A DNA stretch of 64,000 nucleotides from Mesorhizobium sp. (GTDB lineage Bacteria; Pseudomonadota; Alphaproteobacteria; Rhizobiales; Rhizobiaceae), in contig NZ_JAEULZ010000006.1 of NCBI RefSeq assembly GCF_016793485.1, positions 154,083 to 218,082 on the forward strand, written 5' to 3'. A model generated the notes under the pieces. The model saw nothing but the letters and a program-made list of their open reading frames with translations. It was not told the DNA's origin and did no database searches. Both the position numbers and the translations under genes were made by a program. Shown here in pieces: positions 52,861-62,201 of the stretch; position 1 is the first letter of the stretch, and the number at the start of each line of letters is the position of its first letter.

Positions 52861-54585
52861 ATGACCACGACTCCTACGCCAGGAAAGAGCACCAAGTCCG
52901 GCGAGCAATTTCTGCGCACGGCACGGCTCGTGTCGGGCCTTGTCCTGATGGTCTTCGTGACCATGCACATCACGAATCTGGCGCTGAACCTTTTCTCCAT
53001 CGAGACGGCCGACGCCGGGCTTCGATGGCTGATGAACCCGTGGCGCAGCGTTCCCGGGGCCATCCTGCTTTACGGCGCCGCGGCGGTGCACGTCGTGCTG
53101 GTCCTGCGCACGCTCTACCTCCGGCGCACGCTGCGCATGCCGTTCAAGGAAGCGGCACAGACCATGCTCGGGCTTCTTATCCCGCTGCTGATTGCCGAAC
53201 ACGTCATCGGAACTCGCGTCTACGGCACGATGACAGGAACCGAGATCAACTACGAGTTCGTCGTCCGCTCCTTGTGGATCGACACGCCGCTTGTCGGGCT
53301 GAAGCAGGTCGTGGCGCTGCTCGTGATCTGGGCGCATGGCTGCCTCGGCCTGCATTTCTGGCTGCGCTATCGGGACTGGTACCCCACCGCTGCGCCATAT
53401 CTGCTGATCGGCGCCGTCCTTCTGCCAGTGCTCGGGCTCCTGGGGTTCGCCGACGCAGGCAAGGCTGTTGAGCAACTTGCCCGTCCACCCTTGCCGGAGG
53501 GTCTTACGCGGGATCGTATTGTCGAAGCGCTCGCGACAAAGGATATGCTTCTGCATCTTGCCTATGTGGTTGCGGTTGCGGCCGTCCTGTCTACGCTTTT
53601 GCTGCGCGGGCTACGCCAGACATTGGCCCGCAGAAACAGGATCGAGGTTCGCTACGAAAGCGGGCAGTTCGTCAGGGTCCCCAAGGGCACCAGTGTCCTC
53701 GAGGCCAGCCGCATAGGCGGTATCCCGCATTATTCGGTCTGCGGTGGCAGGGGCCGTTGTTCCACCTGCCGGGTTCGGGTTACGGCGGGCAGTGAGGAAC
53801 TTCCCGATCCTGGGCCGGTCGAGAGCGCCACCCTCACGCGAATCCACGCCGGGCCGGACGTGCGGTTGGCCTGCCAGTTGCGACCCACCGGCAGTCTCAC
53901 CGTGCTGCCGCTCCTTGCAGCCGACCACGAGCGCGCGCTGCCATTAGGTGTCAGGACCGCGACCCCTGGGCGCGAGCGCGAAATCGCGGTCCTGTTCTGC
54001 GACATCAGGAGTTTCACCGCGCTGGCCGACAGGCGGCTGCCTTACGACATCGTGTTCCTGTTGAACCGGTATTTCGCCATCGTCGGCAAGGCGGTCGAGG
54101 AATCGGGCGGGCGGCTCGACAAGTTCATCGGCGACGGCGCGATGGCGTTGTTCGGGCTTGAGGGGTCGACGGCGGACGCCTGCCGTCAGGCTCTTGTAGC
54201 CTCGGTTTCCATCCTCAACGAGTTGGACCGGCTGAGTGAAGAACTTGCCGGCGAGATTCCCGCGCCGCTCCGGGTCGCTATCGGCATTCATGCCGGGCCT
54301 GCGATCGTCGGGGCAATGGGCTACGGGGGTGTCATGAACGTCACGGCCATCGGCGACACCGTCAATGTCGCTAGCAGGCTGGAGACGACGGCCAAGGAAT
54401 TCAACGCCGCCATCGTGGTTTCGGATACGGTCGTCAGGCTCTCCGGCCTCGATCTCTCGCAATACGAGGAACAGGAGGTCGCCATCCGCGGCAGTGCCCG
54501 ACCGCTCCACGTCCGGGTCGTGCCGCAGAGCGCGATATTGTCGGAAGGTTTCGCCACGGCGTCGGTGGCGCAGTCCGCCGCCTGA
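52861..54585 (+). CDS. Membrane/2Fe-2S/adenylate cyclase fusion, redox-sensing type
   Basis: A 574-residue three-part protein. Residues 1-250 form about six helices with His36, His77, His114, His159, His165 and His232, resembling the SDHC/cytochrome-b membrane anchor. Residues 260-355 are a plant-type ferredoxin with CGGRGRCSTC (Cys294, Cys300, Cys303) and Cys338. Residues 372-555 are a class III cyclase domain: LFCDIRSFTALAD (metal Asp381), RLDKFIGDGAMALFG (Asp425, Lys421), and AIGDTVNVASRLE. CyaC of Sinorhizobium meliloti, described as a quinone-responsive heme cyclase, has a similar idea of membrane-anchored redox control. Product is likely cAMP. Confidence 0.87.
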   Translation: MTTTPTPGKSTKSGEQFLRTARLVSGLVLMVFVTMHITNLALNLFSIETADAGLRWLMNPWRSVPGAILLYGAAAVHVVLVLRTLYLRRTLRMPFKEAAQTMLGLLIPLLIAEHVIGTRVYGTMTGTEINYEFVVRSLWIDTPLVGLKQVVALLVIWAHGCLGLHFWLRYRDWYPTAAPYLLIGAVLLPVLGLLGFADAGKAVEQLARPPLPEGLTRDRIVEALATKDMLLHLAYVVAVAAVLSTLLLRGLRQTLARRNRIEVRYESGQFVRVPKGTSVLEASRIGGIPHYSVCGGRGRCSTCRVRVTAGSEELPDPGPVESATLTRIHAGPDVRLACQLRPTGSLTVLPLLAADHERALPLGVRTATPGREREIAVLFCDIRSFTALADRRLPYDIVFLLNRYFAIVGKAVEESGGRLDKFIGDGAMALFGLEGSTADACRQALVASVSILNELDRLSEELAGEIPAPLRVAIGIHAGPAIVGAMGYGGVMNVTAIGDTVNVASRLETTAKEFNAAIVVSDTVVRLSGLDLSQYEEQEVAIRGSARPLHVRVVPQSAILSEGFATASVAQSAA

Positions 54586-54688
54586 CGTCGGGACAAGGCG
54601 GACACACGAATTTCTTCAGGTAATGGGCACTTCGGCGTCGATTTGCGTCGCGAAATGTGCAGAAGGAGGGGGGAAGAAGGAAAGCACG

Positions 54689-55324
54689 ATGACGCCAAAG
54701 GCGGTTTACTGGGACATGGACGGCACGCTGATCGACAGCGAGCCGCTGCATGACGAAGCGCTTGTGTCGGCTATGAAGAGCGTTGGCATTGCCCCGCCTG
54801 CCGACCTGCACGAGCGCGTGCTCGGCATTGCAGCATGGCCCGTCTACGAGATGATGCGCGACGAGTTCGGCCTGAAACTCCCATACGATGATTGGATCAG
54901 GCGGAAATACAGCTACTACCTCGAACATGCGCCGAGGCTGAAGCCGCGTCCCGGTGCATTGGAGATTTTCCGCGATTTGCAGCGTCTCGGCGTGGCGCAG
55001 GCGATCGTATCGAACTCCGACCGTCTGATCGTCGATGCCAACCTGCGCGCAGTCGGCATCGTGGAGCCAGGCTTCAAGACGGTGTCGCGCAACGACGTTG
55101 CCGAGGGCAAGCCGCATGCCGAGCCGTTCCTTCGTGCGGCCTGGCTTACGGGTATCGATCCGGCCGATACGTTCGTGATGGAGGACAGTTTCACCGGCTC
55201 CCAGGCCGGGCTTGCTGCCGGCATGCGCACCATCTTCTGGCCGGAACGGCCGATGAAGGGTCCCGAGGGCGCGCTTGTCGCCGCTACAGCCGAAGATGTG
55301 AGACGTCTGCTCGGGCTGCTTTAG
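54689..55324 (+). CDS. HAD superfamily phosphatase (beta-phosphoglucomutase-like)
   Basis: A 211-residue HAD hydrolase. Motif I is YWDMDGTLIDSEPLH, motif II IVSNSD, motif III the Lys of NDVAEGKPHAEPFL and motif IV MEDSFTGSQAGLAAG. The cap domain lies between motifs I and II (residues 15-85). ATG 54689 follows GAAGGAAAG. Such enzymes act on phosphosugars or related metabolites; the substrate is not evident. Confidence 0.87.
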   Translation: MTPKAVYWDMDGTLIDSEPLHDEALVSAMKSVGIAPPADLHERVLGIAAWPVYEMMRDEFGLKLPYDDWIRRKYSYYLEHAPRLKPRPGALEIFRDLQRLGVAQAIVSNSDRLIVDANLRAVGIVEPGFKTVSRNDVAEGKPHAEPFLRAAWLTGIDPADTFVMEDSFTGSQAGLAAGMRTIFWPERPMKGPEGALVAATAEDVRRLLGLL

Positions 55325-55400
55325 CCGCTTCTTTCGAGTCAGAATGTCGGAACCGCTCTGGCCCTTTCGTCCTTGAGGAGAAACCGAAAGGAGAAAGAGC

Positions 55401-56105
55401 ATGGAAAAATCCGTTCTCACGCCCGCCGGCGAACTGGCCCGCCTTCCATATCCTCACTTTCCCGGCGAGAGCGCCGCGTACCAGGAAGCACGTCGCGCGC
55501 TGCTGGCCGAAGAGATCGAGTTCCGCCGCCATATGACCCGACTCGTGGAGCAAAGACGCTCGCTTCCACCCGGCCCGGTGATCGAGAAGGACTATCGGTT
55601 CCGGGATGCCAAAGGCGATGAACTCGGTCTCATCGATCTGTTCGGCGACAAGGACACGTTGGTCGCCTATTTCTGGATGTACGGACCGCAGCGCGCGCGT
55701 CCATGCCCGATGTGCACCAACTGGCTGGGATCGGTGAACGGCAACGGCGCGGATATCGCGCAGCGTGTATCGTTGAAGATCCTGGGGCGCAGTCCTGTCG
55801 AACGCCAGCGTGCCTTCGCCGCTGAGCGCGGCTGGAAGCACCTGGATTTTATCCAGACGGTCGGCGACGACTACGCCAACGATCTCGACCTGATCAACGA
55901 TGACGGCAGCGAAAACCCGGCTCTCGTTGTTTACCGGCGTGACGGCGACAAGGTGCGGCTGTTCTGGGCGTCAGTCATGACGCGTGAAATGGCCGATCCC
56001 GGACAGGATCCGCGTAACGCGCCCGATATCGCCTCGCTGTGGTCGATTCTCGACCTGACTCCCGAAGGACGCGCCCCGGACTGGTATCCGAAGTTGAGCT
56101 ACTGA
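55401..56105 (+). CDS. DUF899 thioredoxin-like protein
   Basis: A 234-residue protein of the DUF899 family with thioredoxin fold. The segment LIDLFGDKDTLVAYFWMYGP and the motif RPCPMCTNWLG (a CPMC-like site) are characteristic, together with NPALVVYRRDGDKVRLFWAS. AAAGGAGAAAGAGC is the ribosome binding site. The CxxC supports a redox role. Function otherwise unknown. Confidence 0.85.
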   Translation: MEKSVLTPAGELARLPYPHFPGESAAYQEARRALLAEEIEFRRHMTRLVEQRRSLPPGPVIEKDYRFRDAKGDELGLIDLFGDKDTLVAYFWMYGPQRARPCPMCTNWLGSVNGNGADIAQRVSLKILGRSPVERQRAFAAERGWKHLDFIQTVGDDYANDLDLINDDGSENPALVVYRRDGDKVRLFWASVMTREMADPGQDPRNAPDIASLWSILDLTPEGRAPDWYPKLSY

Positions 56106-56208
56106 GGTCGGCGCCTATTCTGCGGCCACCTGACGGACTGGCAGGCCGCCCGTCTCGACGATGAAGTCGATGAGCTCGTCCGGCAGCCTAAGCTGCTACG
56201 CGGCAACA

Positions 56209-56847
56209 TCAGCCATGGTTGTGGCCATAGTGCGGGTCGCCCGGCAGTCGGCCATAGGCGTCGCGCTTGCCATGGCGATGGTCGTCGTCATGTCCGTGAC
56301 TATGATCATGGTGATGATCGTGTCCGGCACCGTGCCCATGATGATGGCCATGATCATGCTCATCGTGATGATCATGGCCATGGGCGTGCCCGGAATAAGT
56401 GCTGTGTGCCGGCGAGAAGGGTTCGACGATGTCCGTCACAGTTGCCCCCAGCCCCTCAAGCATGTCCTTGATGACATGGTCGCGCAGGATAAGGATGCGC
56501 TCTGCCGAGATGGCGGCTGCCAGGTGTCTGTTGCCGATATGCCAGGCAAGCTCGGACAGATGAACCGCATCGCGCGCTCGGACGTCATAGAGTTCTTCTG
56601 GCGCCGCCCCAATCTCGATCTGGCGCCCGTCCTCCAGCACCAGAAGGTCGCCATCGGCGAGGGTCGCCGGTTCCAGCAGGTCGACCAGCACCTTGCCGCC
56701 GTCGACGAGTTCGATGGCGCGGCGTCGCAGGTGCCTCTCGTCATGCGCCAGAACGGCTCGGCCTGATATCGTGCCCGATACGCCGGCGGATGCGACCGAC
56801 ACGGCGCGCGGAAATTTGGTGAAGTCGGTGTTGAGCGAGAGTTTCAT
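56209..56847 (-). CDS. ureE: UreE-like urease accessory protein with His-rich tail
   Basis: A 212-residue nickel metallochaperone homologue. ATG 56847 opens [15 protein letters not shown]. UreE features: [49 protein letters not shown] and [19 protein letters not shown]. The last 60 residues are a His/Asp/Gly tail (over 20 His) typical of nickel-storing UreE. No other urease gene is nearby, so it may serve urease elsewhere or be repurposed for metal storage. The His-rich stretch is also the likely cause of long open frames on the other strand. Confidence 0.87.
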   Translation of the reverse strand: MKLSLNTDFTKFPRAVSVASAGVSGTISGRAVLAHDERHLRRRAIELVDGGKVLVDLLEPATLADGDLLVLEDGRQIEIGAAPEELYDVRARDAVHLSELAWHIGNRHLAAAISAERILILRDHVIKDMLEGLGATVTDIVEPFSPAHSTYSGHAHGHDHHDEHDHGHHHGHGAGHDHHHDHSHGHDDDHRHGKRDAYGRLPGDPHYGHNHG

Positions 56848-57065
56848 GATGCGATCATTCGTTGGTTGCGGCCCCATCATGCGCCAGAATGACCACTTCG
56901 GGCAAATGCCTTTGAGGTCGCACCAACGGACCGGGCTTGGGTGCAGGAATAGCGCAGCGCCATCCGCAACACCGAGGCGTCGTGTGTTGGAACCGATTTC
57001 GCGGTAACGCCGTTGCCACATTCGACATGCACTGTGTGTGGACGAACTGGAGACCGGATGAAGTG

Positions 57066-57542
57066 ATGTTGAACGGAAGACGAGTAGTGATTGCGCCGCT
57101 CGTGGCGGTGATGATTTTGGCGGCGGGTTCGGGATATGCCCAGCAATCCCCTGCGACTCAGGAGGCGCTGGATACGATCATCGGAACCGAGGTTCAGGAA
57201 GAGGAAGTCGAGGCAGCCACCGATCCCGGCAGGGTTATCGCCGCGATCGAGAAGACTGGGGAGTCCATTTCCCTCGTCCGCAAGGCCTCCAGCCTTGACA
57301 AGGTGGATATCGTCTTCCTTGCGGATTCCGTTGAGGCCGAAGGCGGTCCGCCTGCCGAGATCGCGGAGAAGGTCAAGGAATACGAGGTCGAGATCGCTGA
57401 GTTGCGCAAGGAGGTCGAAGGCAATGCCATGCTCTTCCACGCGGTCGACTCGCGCCAGATTCTCATGCGCGACGTGCTGGCGGTGGAATTCGACGACTCC
57501 AACGGCGTCGTGATATTTGCCGCGGCGAAACCGGCCGGATAG
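57066..57542 (+). CDS. Small secreted protein of unknown function
   Basis: A 158-residue protein with signal peptide [20 protein letters not shown] ending GYA-Q. The mature part is acidic and largely helical ([20 protein letters not shown]), followed by a strand [20 protein letters not shown] chose ATG 57066 since only this start gives a signal peptide. No family recognised; likely periplasmic. Confidence 0.72.
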   Translation: MLNGRRVVIAPLVAVMILAAGSGYAQQSPATQEALDTIIGTEVQEEEVEAATDPGRVIAAIEKTGESISLVRKASSLDKVDIVFLADSVEAEGGPPAEIAEKVKEYEVEIAELRKEVEGNAMLFHAVDSRQILMRDVLAVEFDDSNGVVIFAAAKPAG

Positions 57543-57791
57543 CTCAGGCGCTGTGGAAAGCGCCGAGACCTAGCGTCGACATTAACATGGATAATCCTTT
57601 GCCGGCATGGTCTGCCGCCGAGGCGGATTTGTCGAGAACTTCCCTTATTGCTTCCGGTCGCCCGGCTTTCTATAGAGTTGAACAGGCCCTTGGCTATGAG
57701 GGGTGGGCGCGGAGGGGCGCGTCGGAAGGGAAGCAGGTCGGTTCAACGCCGTCGAATATGTTGGACCGATCCGAATAACTGGAAGGACGCA

Positions 57792-58046
57792 ATGGCCGAC
57801 AAGCTAGCCGAAGACATCATCGCCAAGGTCAAGGCCCATGCCGACCCATCGGTCGGCGACATCGGACCGGACACCGAGCTTACCGCGCTTGGAATTCACT
57901 CGCTGGAGCTGACCGAGATCATCTTCGATCTCGAAGAGGAACACGACATCGAGATTCAGATGAATACCGTCGAAGCCTGGAGCAACCTGAAGACCGTGCA
58001 GGACATGGTCGAGGCTGTCCGGGCCCTGATCGACAAGAAAGCCTGA
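57792..58046 (+). CDS. NodF-like acyl carrier protein
   Basis: An 84-residue acyl carrier protein. ATG 57792 follows GGAAGGACG. The phosphopantetheine Ser is Ser37 in [17 protein letters not shown]; the usual Asp before it is His36, an unusual change in this site. The motif [20 protein letters not shown] closely matches NodF (MNTxxAWSNL), unlike AcpP or AcpXL. It is 17 bases from a NodE-like synthase, so the pair likely makes a specialised acyl chain. No other nod gene is present. Confidence 0.87.
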   Translation: MADKLAEDIIAKVKAHADPSVGDIGPDTELTALGIHSLELTEIIFDLEEEHDIEIQMNTVEAWSNLKTVQDMVEAVRALIDKKA

Positions 58047-58063
58047 CTGCGAAAAGCCCCCCA

Positions 58064-59275
58064 ATGCGCAAGCGCATCGTCGTCACCGGAATGGGCGGGC
58101 TCTGCGGGCTCGGCAACGACGTCGCGTCGATCTGGCAAGCCATGAAAAATGGCCGCTCGGCGATCGGACTGCTGGACGGCGATACGATCCAGAACATGAA
58201 GATACAAACCGGCTGCCAGATCAAGCAGCTGCCGGAGCACGGCATTGAGCGCAGGCGAACCATTTCGATGGACCGGTTCAGTCTTCTTGCCGTGATTGCG
58301 GCGCGCGAGGCGATCGCCCAGTCCGGATTGGTCGTCGATGAGAAAAATGACACACGGGTCGGGGCCGTGGTCGGCGTGGGGGTCATGGGATCGGCGACAG
58401 CCGACGAAAACTATCGCAAGCTGCTGGTGGATCAAAAAGCCCGTGCCGAAATCTTTACGGTACCGAAGATCATGCCGGGCGCCGCGGCTGGGCAGGTCAG
58501 CATGAACCTTGGCCTGCGAGGGCCAACGTTCGGCGTCACCTCTGCCTGCTCGTCATCCAATCACGCTTTTGCCTCCGCCATGGACCAGCTTCTTCTTGGT
58601 CGAGCCGACGTGATGGTTGCTGGCGGCACTGATGCGCCGCTGGTCTGGGGTGTGCTGAAAGGCTGGGAGGCGCTTCGCATCGTCTCTCCCGATACCTGCC
58701 GGCCGTTCTCTGCTGATCGCCAAGGCGTCGTCATGGGCGAGGGGGCGGGAATGGTCGTCTTGGAGACTTACGAACACGCGAAGGCTCGGGGCGCGACAAT
58801 TCTGGCCGAGCTTGCCGGTGTCGGCATGTCGGCCGACGCTTCCGACATCGTGGCGCCGACCGTCGAAGGGCCGGCCGCCGCCATGAGCGCATGCCTTGCC
58901 GATGCCGGACTCAATCCGGAAGACGTCGATTATCTGAACGCGCATGGTACCGGCACCAAGGCCAACGACCAGATCGAGACAATGGCGATCAAGCGGGTAT
59001 TTGGCGAACACGCGCGCAAGCTCTCGGTGTCTTCGACAAAATCCATGCATGCGCATTGCCTCGGTGCATCCGGCGCGATCGAGATGATCGCTTGCGTCAT
59101 GGCGATCCGCGACGGCCTCGTCCCACCAACCGCCAACTACCGCGAGCCCGATCCGGACTGCGATCTCGACGTGACGCCAAATGTGGCCCGTGAACGCAAG
59201 GTACGCGCGGCCGTCAGCAACGGCTTCGCCTTCGGTGGCACCAATGCCGTGGTCGCGTTCAAGGCCGTGTCCTGA
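58064..59275 (+). CDS. NodE-like beta-ketoacyl-ACP synthase
   Basis: A 403-residue KAS II homologue. It begins [20 protein letters not shown], close to NodE. Catalytic Cys162 is in [19 protein letters not shown]; the two active-site His are in [14 protein letters not shown] and [13 protein letters not shown], and the Gly-rich [14 protein letters not shown] closes the fold. C-terminal [18 protein letters not shown] also matches NodE. It should elongate acyl chains on the neighbouring NodF-like protein, possibly for a lipid rather than a Nod factor, since nodABC are absent here. Confidence 0.88.
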   Translation: MRKRIVVTGMGGLCGLGNDVASIWQAMKNGRSAIGLLDGDTIQNMKIQTGCQIKQLPEHGIERRRTISMDRFSLLAVIAAREAIAQSGLVVDEKNDTRVGAVVGVGVMGSATADENYRKLLVDQKARAEIFTVPKIMPGAAAGQVSMNLGLRGPTFGVTSACSSSNHAFASAMDQLLLGRADVMVAGGTDAPLVWGVLKGWEALRIVSPDTCRPFSADRQGVVMGEGAGMVVLETYEHAKARGATILAELAGVGMSADASDIVAPTVEGPAAAMSACLADAGLNPEDVDYLNAHGTGTKANDQIETMAIKRVFGEHARKLSVSSTKSMHAHCLGASGAIEMIACVMAIRDGLVPPTANYREPDPDCDLDVTPNVARERKVRAAVSNGFAFGGTNAVVAFKAVS

Positions 59276-59361
59276 TGTTGCGCGCCTGAACGCGCCTCTA
59301 TTGAACGGCCGATATACTTGCCTACTTGCAGATGGCCTACACGCTACATCCCGGAGCCAAC

Positions 59362-60066
59362 ATGACCGATCTCTCTGCATTCCCGATCGCCACGCGCTGG
59401 AAGCCCGCTAATCCGGACCGCATCCAGCTCTATTCGATACCGACGCCGAACGGCGTGAAAGTGTCGATCGCGCTGGAGGAACTCGGGCTCGACTACGAAC
59501 CCCATCTTGTCGATATCATGAAGAACGAGAGCTGGACGCCGGAGTTTCTGTCGCTCAACCCCAACGGCAAGATCCCGGCGATCATCGATCCGGACGGTCC
59601 TGGCGGCAAGCCGATAGGCCTGTTCGAATCCGGCGCTATCCTCCTTTATCTCGCGGAAAAGACTGGTCGTCTGTTACCGACCGACAAGGCAGCCCGCTAC
59701 GAAGCGATTCAGTGGGTTTTCTTCCAGATGGCGAGCATTGGTCCGATGTTCGGGCAGTTGGGCTTCTTCTACAAATTTGCCGGCAAGGACATAACGGACA
59801 AGCGCCCGCTGAACCGCTATGCCGATGAATCGAAGCGTCTGCTCGGCGTGATGGAGACCCGCCTCACCGGCCGCAAATGGTTTATGGGCGACGAGTACTC
59901 GATTGCCGACATCGCCCACGTTGGATGGGTTCGCAATCTCATCGGCTTCTACGGGGCACGCGAGATTGTCGGATACGACAGTTTTCCGAATGTCGATGCC
60001 TGGCTCAACCGTGCGGTGGAGCGGCCGGCCGTGCAGCGAGGCTTGAATATACCGGCACGACCGTGA
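59362..60066 (+). CDS. Glutathione S-transferase, YghU/YfcG-like
   Basis: A 234-residue GST. GGAGCCAAC precedes ATG 59362. The N-terminal thioredoxin domain has IQLYSIPTPNGVKVSIALEE and the Pro-containing SLNPNGKIPAIIDPD; the glutathione-binding GLFESGAILLYLAEKTGRLL follows. In YghU/YfcG the Thr-Pro-Asn motif replaces the catalytic Ser, as here. These enzymes show disulfide reductase activity. C-terminal helices end with NVDAWLNRAVERPAVQRGL. Confidence 0.9.
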   Translation: MTDLSAFPIATRWKPANPDRIQLYSIPTPNGVKVSIALEELGLDYEPHLVDIMKNESWTPEFLSLNPNGKIPAIIDPDGPGGKPIGLFESGAILLYLAEKTGRLLPTDKAARYEAIQWVFFQMASIGPMFGQLGFFYKFAGKDITDKRPLNRYADESKRLLGVMETRLTGRKWFMGDEYSIADIAHVGWVRNLIGFYGAREIVGYDSFPNVDAWLNRAVERPAVQRGLNIPARP

Positions 60067-60084
60067 CCGCCTTCGGCGATCGCC

Positions 60085-60423
60085 TTACTTGCCTTTAGCC
60101 TTCGCGGTCGAGCCTCGCTTGCCAACTACGGAGGTGGCGGCCGCGACCACGCCAGCCGCCGCGCCCGTCGCGGTGCTTGCGACCTTGCGGATAACGCGCT
60201 TCGCGATGGAAGGCTTCTCGGCCTTCGGTTTCGCAGCAGCCGACTTTGCGGCCTTCGAAGGGGCAGCGGAGGTCTTGGCTGCAGGCTTGACTGTTTTGGG
60301 CGCTGCCTTGCCAAACGTCTTGCTGTCCTTGGCCGCAGCCGGCTTGGCGGAAGCCGGCTTTGCGGTTTTCTTCGCTGCGGCGGATTTCGATGGAGCCTTT
60401 ACCGTCTTCGCTTTTGTAGCCAT
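60085..60423 (-). CDS. Histone H1-like Lys/Ala/Pro-rich protein
   Basis: A 112-residue protein dominated by Lys, Ala, Pro and Ser (MATKAKTVKAPSKSAAAKKT, then AAKxx repeats), with a hydrophobic C-terminal stretch (TATGAAAGVVAAATSVV). This resembles eukaryotic H1 C-termini and bacterial H1-like DNA-binding proteins. A nucleoid role is inferred from composition only. It is convergent with the GST gene and starts with ATG 60423. Confidence 0.75.
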   Translation of the reverse strand: MATKAKTVKAPSKSAAAKKTAKPASAKPAAAKDSKTFGKAAPKTVKPAAKTSAAPSKAAKSAAAKPKAEKPSIAKRVIRKVASTATGAAAGVVAAATSVVGKRGSTAKAKGK

Positions 60424-60555
60424 TGCCCTCTTCCTTTGGCCTGCGGCATGAGCGCCGCGTTCTACCCGGCTATGCCCACGAATGTCGGCGCGCTCCGGAT
60501 AGCAACGCCTACAACGGCAGATGCTACGCTTTTGTTCCCCGCGCGCCGCTTGCGC

Positions 60556-61170
60556 TCAGCCTCCAATGACGAGATCGGCAGGACGGCGGCGGCCGAGCAC
60601 GCGCTCTATGTTGGGCATATCGTTGGACGCGATCCATGTGCGCGCATCCTCGTCGGACTTGCCGTGTCCGCGCCAGCGTTCCATCAGGCGGCGTTCGAGT
60701 TCGGCGCGGGGCACATCCACGAAGATCGTGAAATCGAAGAGCGAGCCCAGACTGGACCATGGTTCCTCGTCGAGCAGCAGATAGTTGCCTTCGACCAGGA
60801 TGAATTTGAGTTCCGGACCGACGATGGCGGCGCCGGCGCGCGACAATTCCATTGAGCGGTCGAAGACGGGTATGGCGACGTCGGGCTCGCCGGCCCGTAT
60901 GCGTTTCAGGAGAGTCGCGAACCCGGCGTAGTCGAAGGTCTCCGGCGCGCCCTTGCGCTGCCGCATGCCGCGTTGGTTGAGCACCACATCGTCGAAATGG
61001 AATCCGTCCATGGGGACGACCGCCGAAGCATGTTCCGGCAGCACTTCAAGCAACTGCTCGGCAAGCGTGGACTTGCCCGAGCCGGGAGGCCCGGCAATCG
61101 CGACGACGAAGCGTTGCGATTTTCCGGCGCGCCTGAAGATGGCGGCGGCGATCGAGGCGATCTCGGACAT
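60556..61170 (-). CDS. P-loop nucleoside/sugar kinase-like protein
   Basis: A 204-residue uridine-kinase/phosphoribulokinase-like protein. Walker A is AIAGPPGSGKSTLAEQ; the substrate loop VVPMDGFHFDDVVLNQRG and the VEGNYLLLDEEPWSSL strand are characteristic, and RRLMERWRGHGKSDEDARTW follows. In rhizobia similar proteins accompany fructose transport (FrcK); here no transporter is adjacent. Substrate unknown. Confidence 0.82.
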   Translation of the reverse strand: MSEIASIAAAIFRRAGKSQRFVVAIAGPPGSGKSTLAEQLLEVLPEHASAVVPMDGFHFDDVVLNQRGMRQRKGAPETFDYAGFATLLKRIRAGEPDVAIPVFDRSMELSRAGAAIVGPELKFILVEGNYLLLDEEPWSSLGSLFDFTIFVDVPRAELERRLMERWRGHGKSDEDARTWIASNDMPNIERVLGRRRPADLVIGG

Positions 61171-61277
61171 GATCTACCTGGGACGTTTCCTGGCGTCTGC
61201 GACCGTTGTGCCGGTCTTTGCCTTATTCTGTCGCGACTGCATGAAAAACTCAATCGCGAGCGCGGAAGTCGTTTCGG

Positions 61278-62003
61278 CTAGTCGCCCTGGCCGCGCTGCG
61301 GATAGGAGATGATCGACAGGTATTTCATCGGCAGCTTCGTCAGTTCTTCCGGTCCGTGCGGGGCGTCGGCGTCGAAAAACAGGCTGTCGCCCGGCTGCAT
61401 GTGGAAGAGGTGCGAACCGTGACGGTAGATCACCTCGCCCTCCAGCATGTAGATGAACTCCATGCCCTCGTGCTGGAAGGTCGGGAAGATGTCGGACGTT
61501 CCCGAAAGCGTGATGAGATAGGGTTCGACAACCACGCCGCTGTTGTTGGCGTCGACATGGCCGAGCAGGCTGTACTGGTGACCGGCTCGCGTGCCGCGAC
61601 GCTCGATCTCGACGCCTTCTCCGGCCTTGACGAAGACGGCGCTGCGTTCCTCTTCAAAGCGACGGAAGAAGGCCGTCACCGGCACTCCGAGCGCCCTGCT
61701 CAGCGCCTGCAGCGTTGTGAGCGAGGGTGACGTGATGCCATTCTCGATCTTCGAAAGCATGCCGAGCGAAAGGTTCGTCGCCTGTGCGAGGTCGGCGACG
61801 GTGATGCCAAGCTTCTTGCGGAAAGCACGCACCTCGCGGCCGATGGCGACCTCCAGCACTTTTTCCTTGGGATCGCGCACAGCATGCGGATTTTGGGTCA
61901 GCGGAGGACGGATCGCATGAACTTCGGCGACGGCCTGCCTGAAGGGCTTTACCTCGTCTGTCTTGTTCTTCGCCGTCTTGATCGTGCTGCCCTTGCCCGT
62001 CAT
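61278..62003 (-). CDS. XRE-family regulator with cupin sensor domain, divergent from tmm
   Basis: A 241-residue regulator. ATG 62003 follows GAGGGGAAG; a TTG 15 bases upstream is possible. The helix-turn-helix is near residues 67-95 (ITVADLAQATNLSLGMLSKI), and a C-terminal cupin domain contains PTFQHEGMEFIYMLEGEVIY and HMQPGDSLFFDADAPHGPEE, with several His/Glu that could bind metal. Such regulators often control amine or polyamine catabolism and respond to a small ligand. Its position, 198 bases from the tmm start and in the opposite direction, makes it the likely tmm regulator. Confidence 0.85.
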   Translation of the reverse strand: MTGKGSTIKTAKNKTDEVKPFRQAVAEVHAIRPPLTQNPHAVRDPKEKVLEVAIGREVRAFRKKLGITVADLAQATNLSLGMLSKIENGITSPSLTTLQALSRALGVPVTAFFRRFEEERSAVFVKAGEGVEIERRGTRAGHQYSLLGHVDANNSGVVVEPYLITLSGTSDIFPTFQHEGMEFIYMLEGEVIYRHGSHLFHMQPGDSLFFDADAPHGPEELTKLPMKYLSIISYPQRGQGD

Positions 62004-62126
62004 CTTCCCCTCATTCAAGTCGCTGGCGCCACTTCACTCCGATGAATTTTTTCTACCCCTCATATGCACTGACAGTAATTGCCTCGCAACGGCGCGGCGA
62101 TGTCATCCGCAGTCCCGAAGCGACGA

Positions 62127-62154
62127 TTGACAGGCTTACAGGAGAATTTATTGT
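62127..62154 (+). promoter_or_regulatory. tmm: Candidate tmm promoter
   Basis: TTGACA (62127-62132), 16 bases, then TATTGT (62149-62154), giving a start near 62161 and a leader of about 40 bases. Both boxes are unusually good for this GC-rich genome. Confidence 0.55.
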
Positions 62155-62201
62155 CCTCACAGTGAAAATTCTTTCCAATAATGACAATGGGGAATTCTGG
62201 G

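Noticed and set aside
56115-56190. Minus-strand codons reading LPDELIDFIVETGGLPVRQ and ending in a stop
   Set aside because: Could be the tail of a lost gene, but it is only about 25 codons with a stop just upstream; no support for a functional feature.
62148-62188. ATTGTC...GACAAT before tmm as an operator
   Set aside because: The two short arms are about 30 bases apart and lack further symmetry; chance occurrence is likely.
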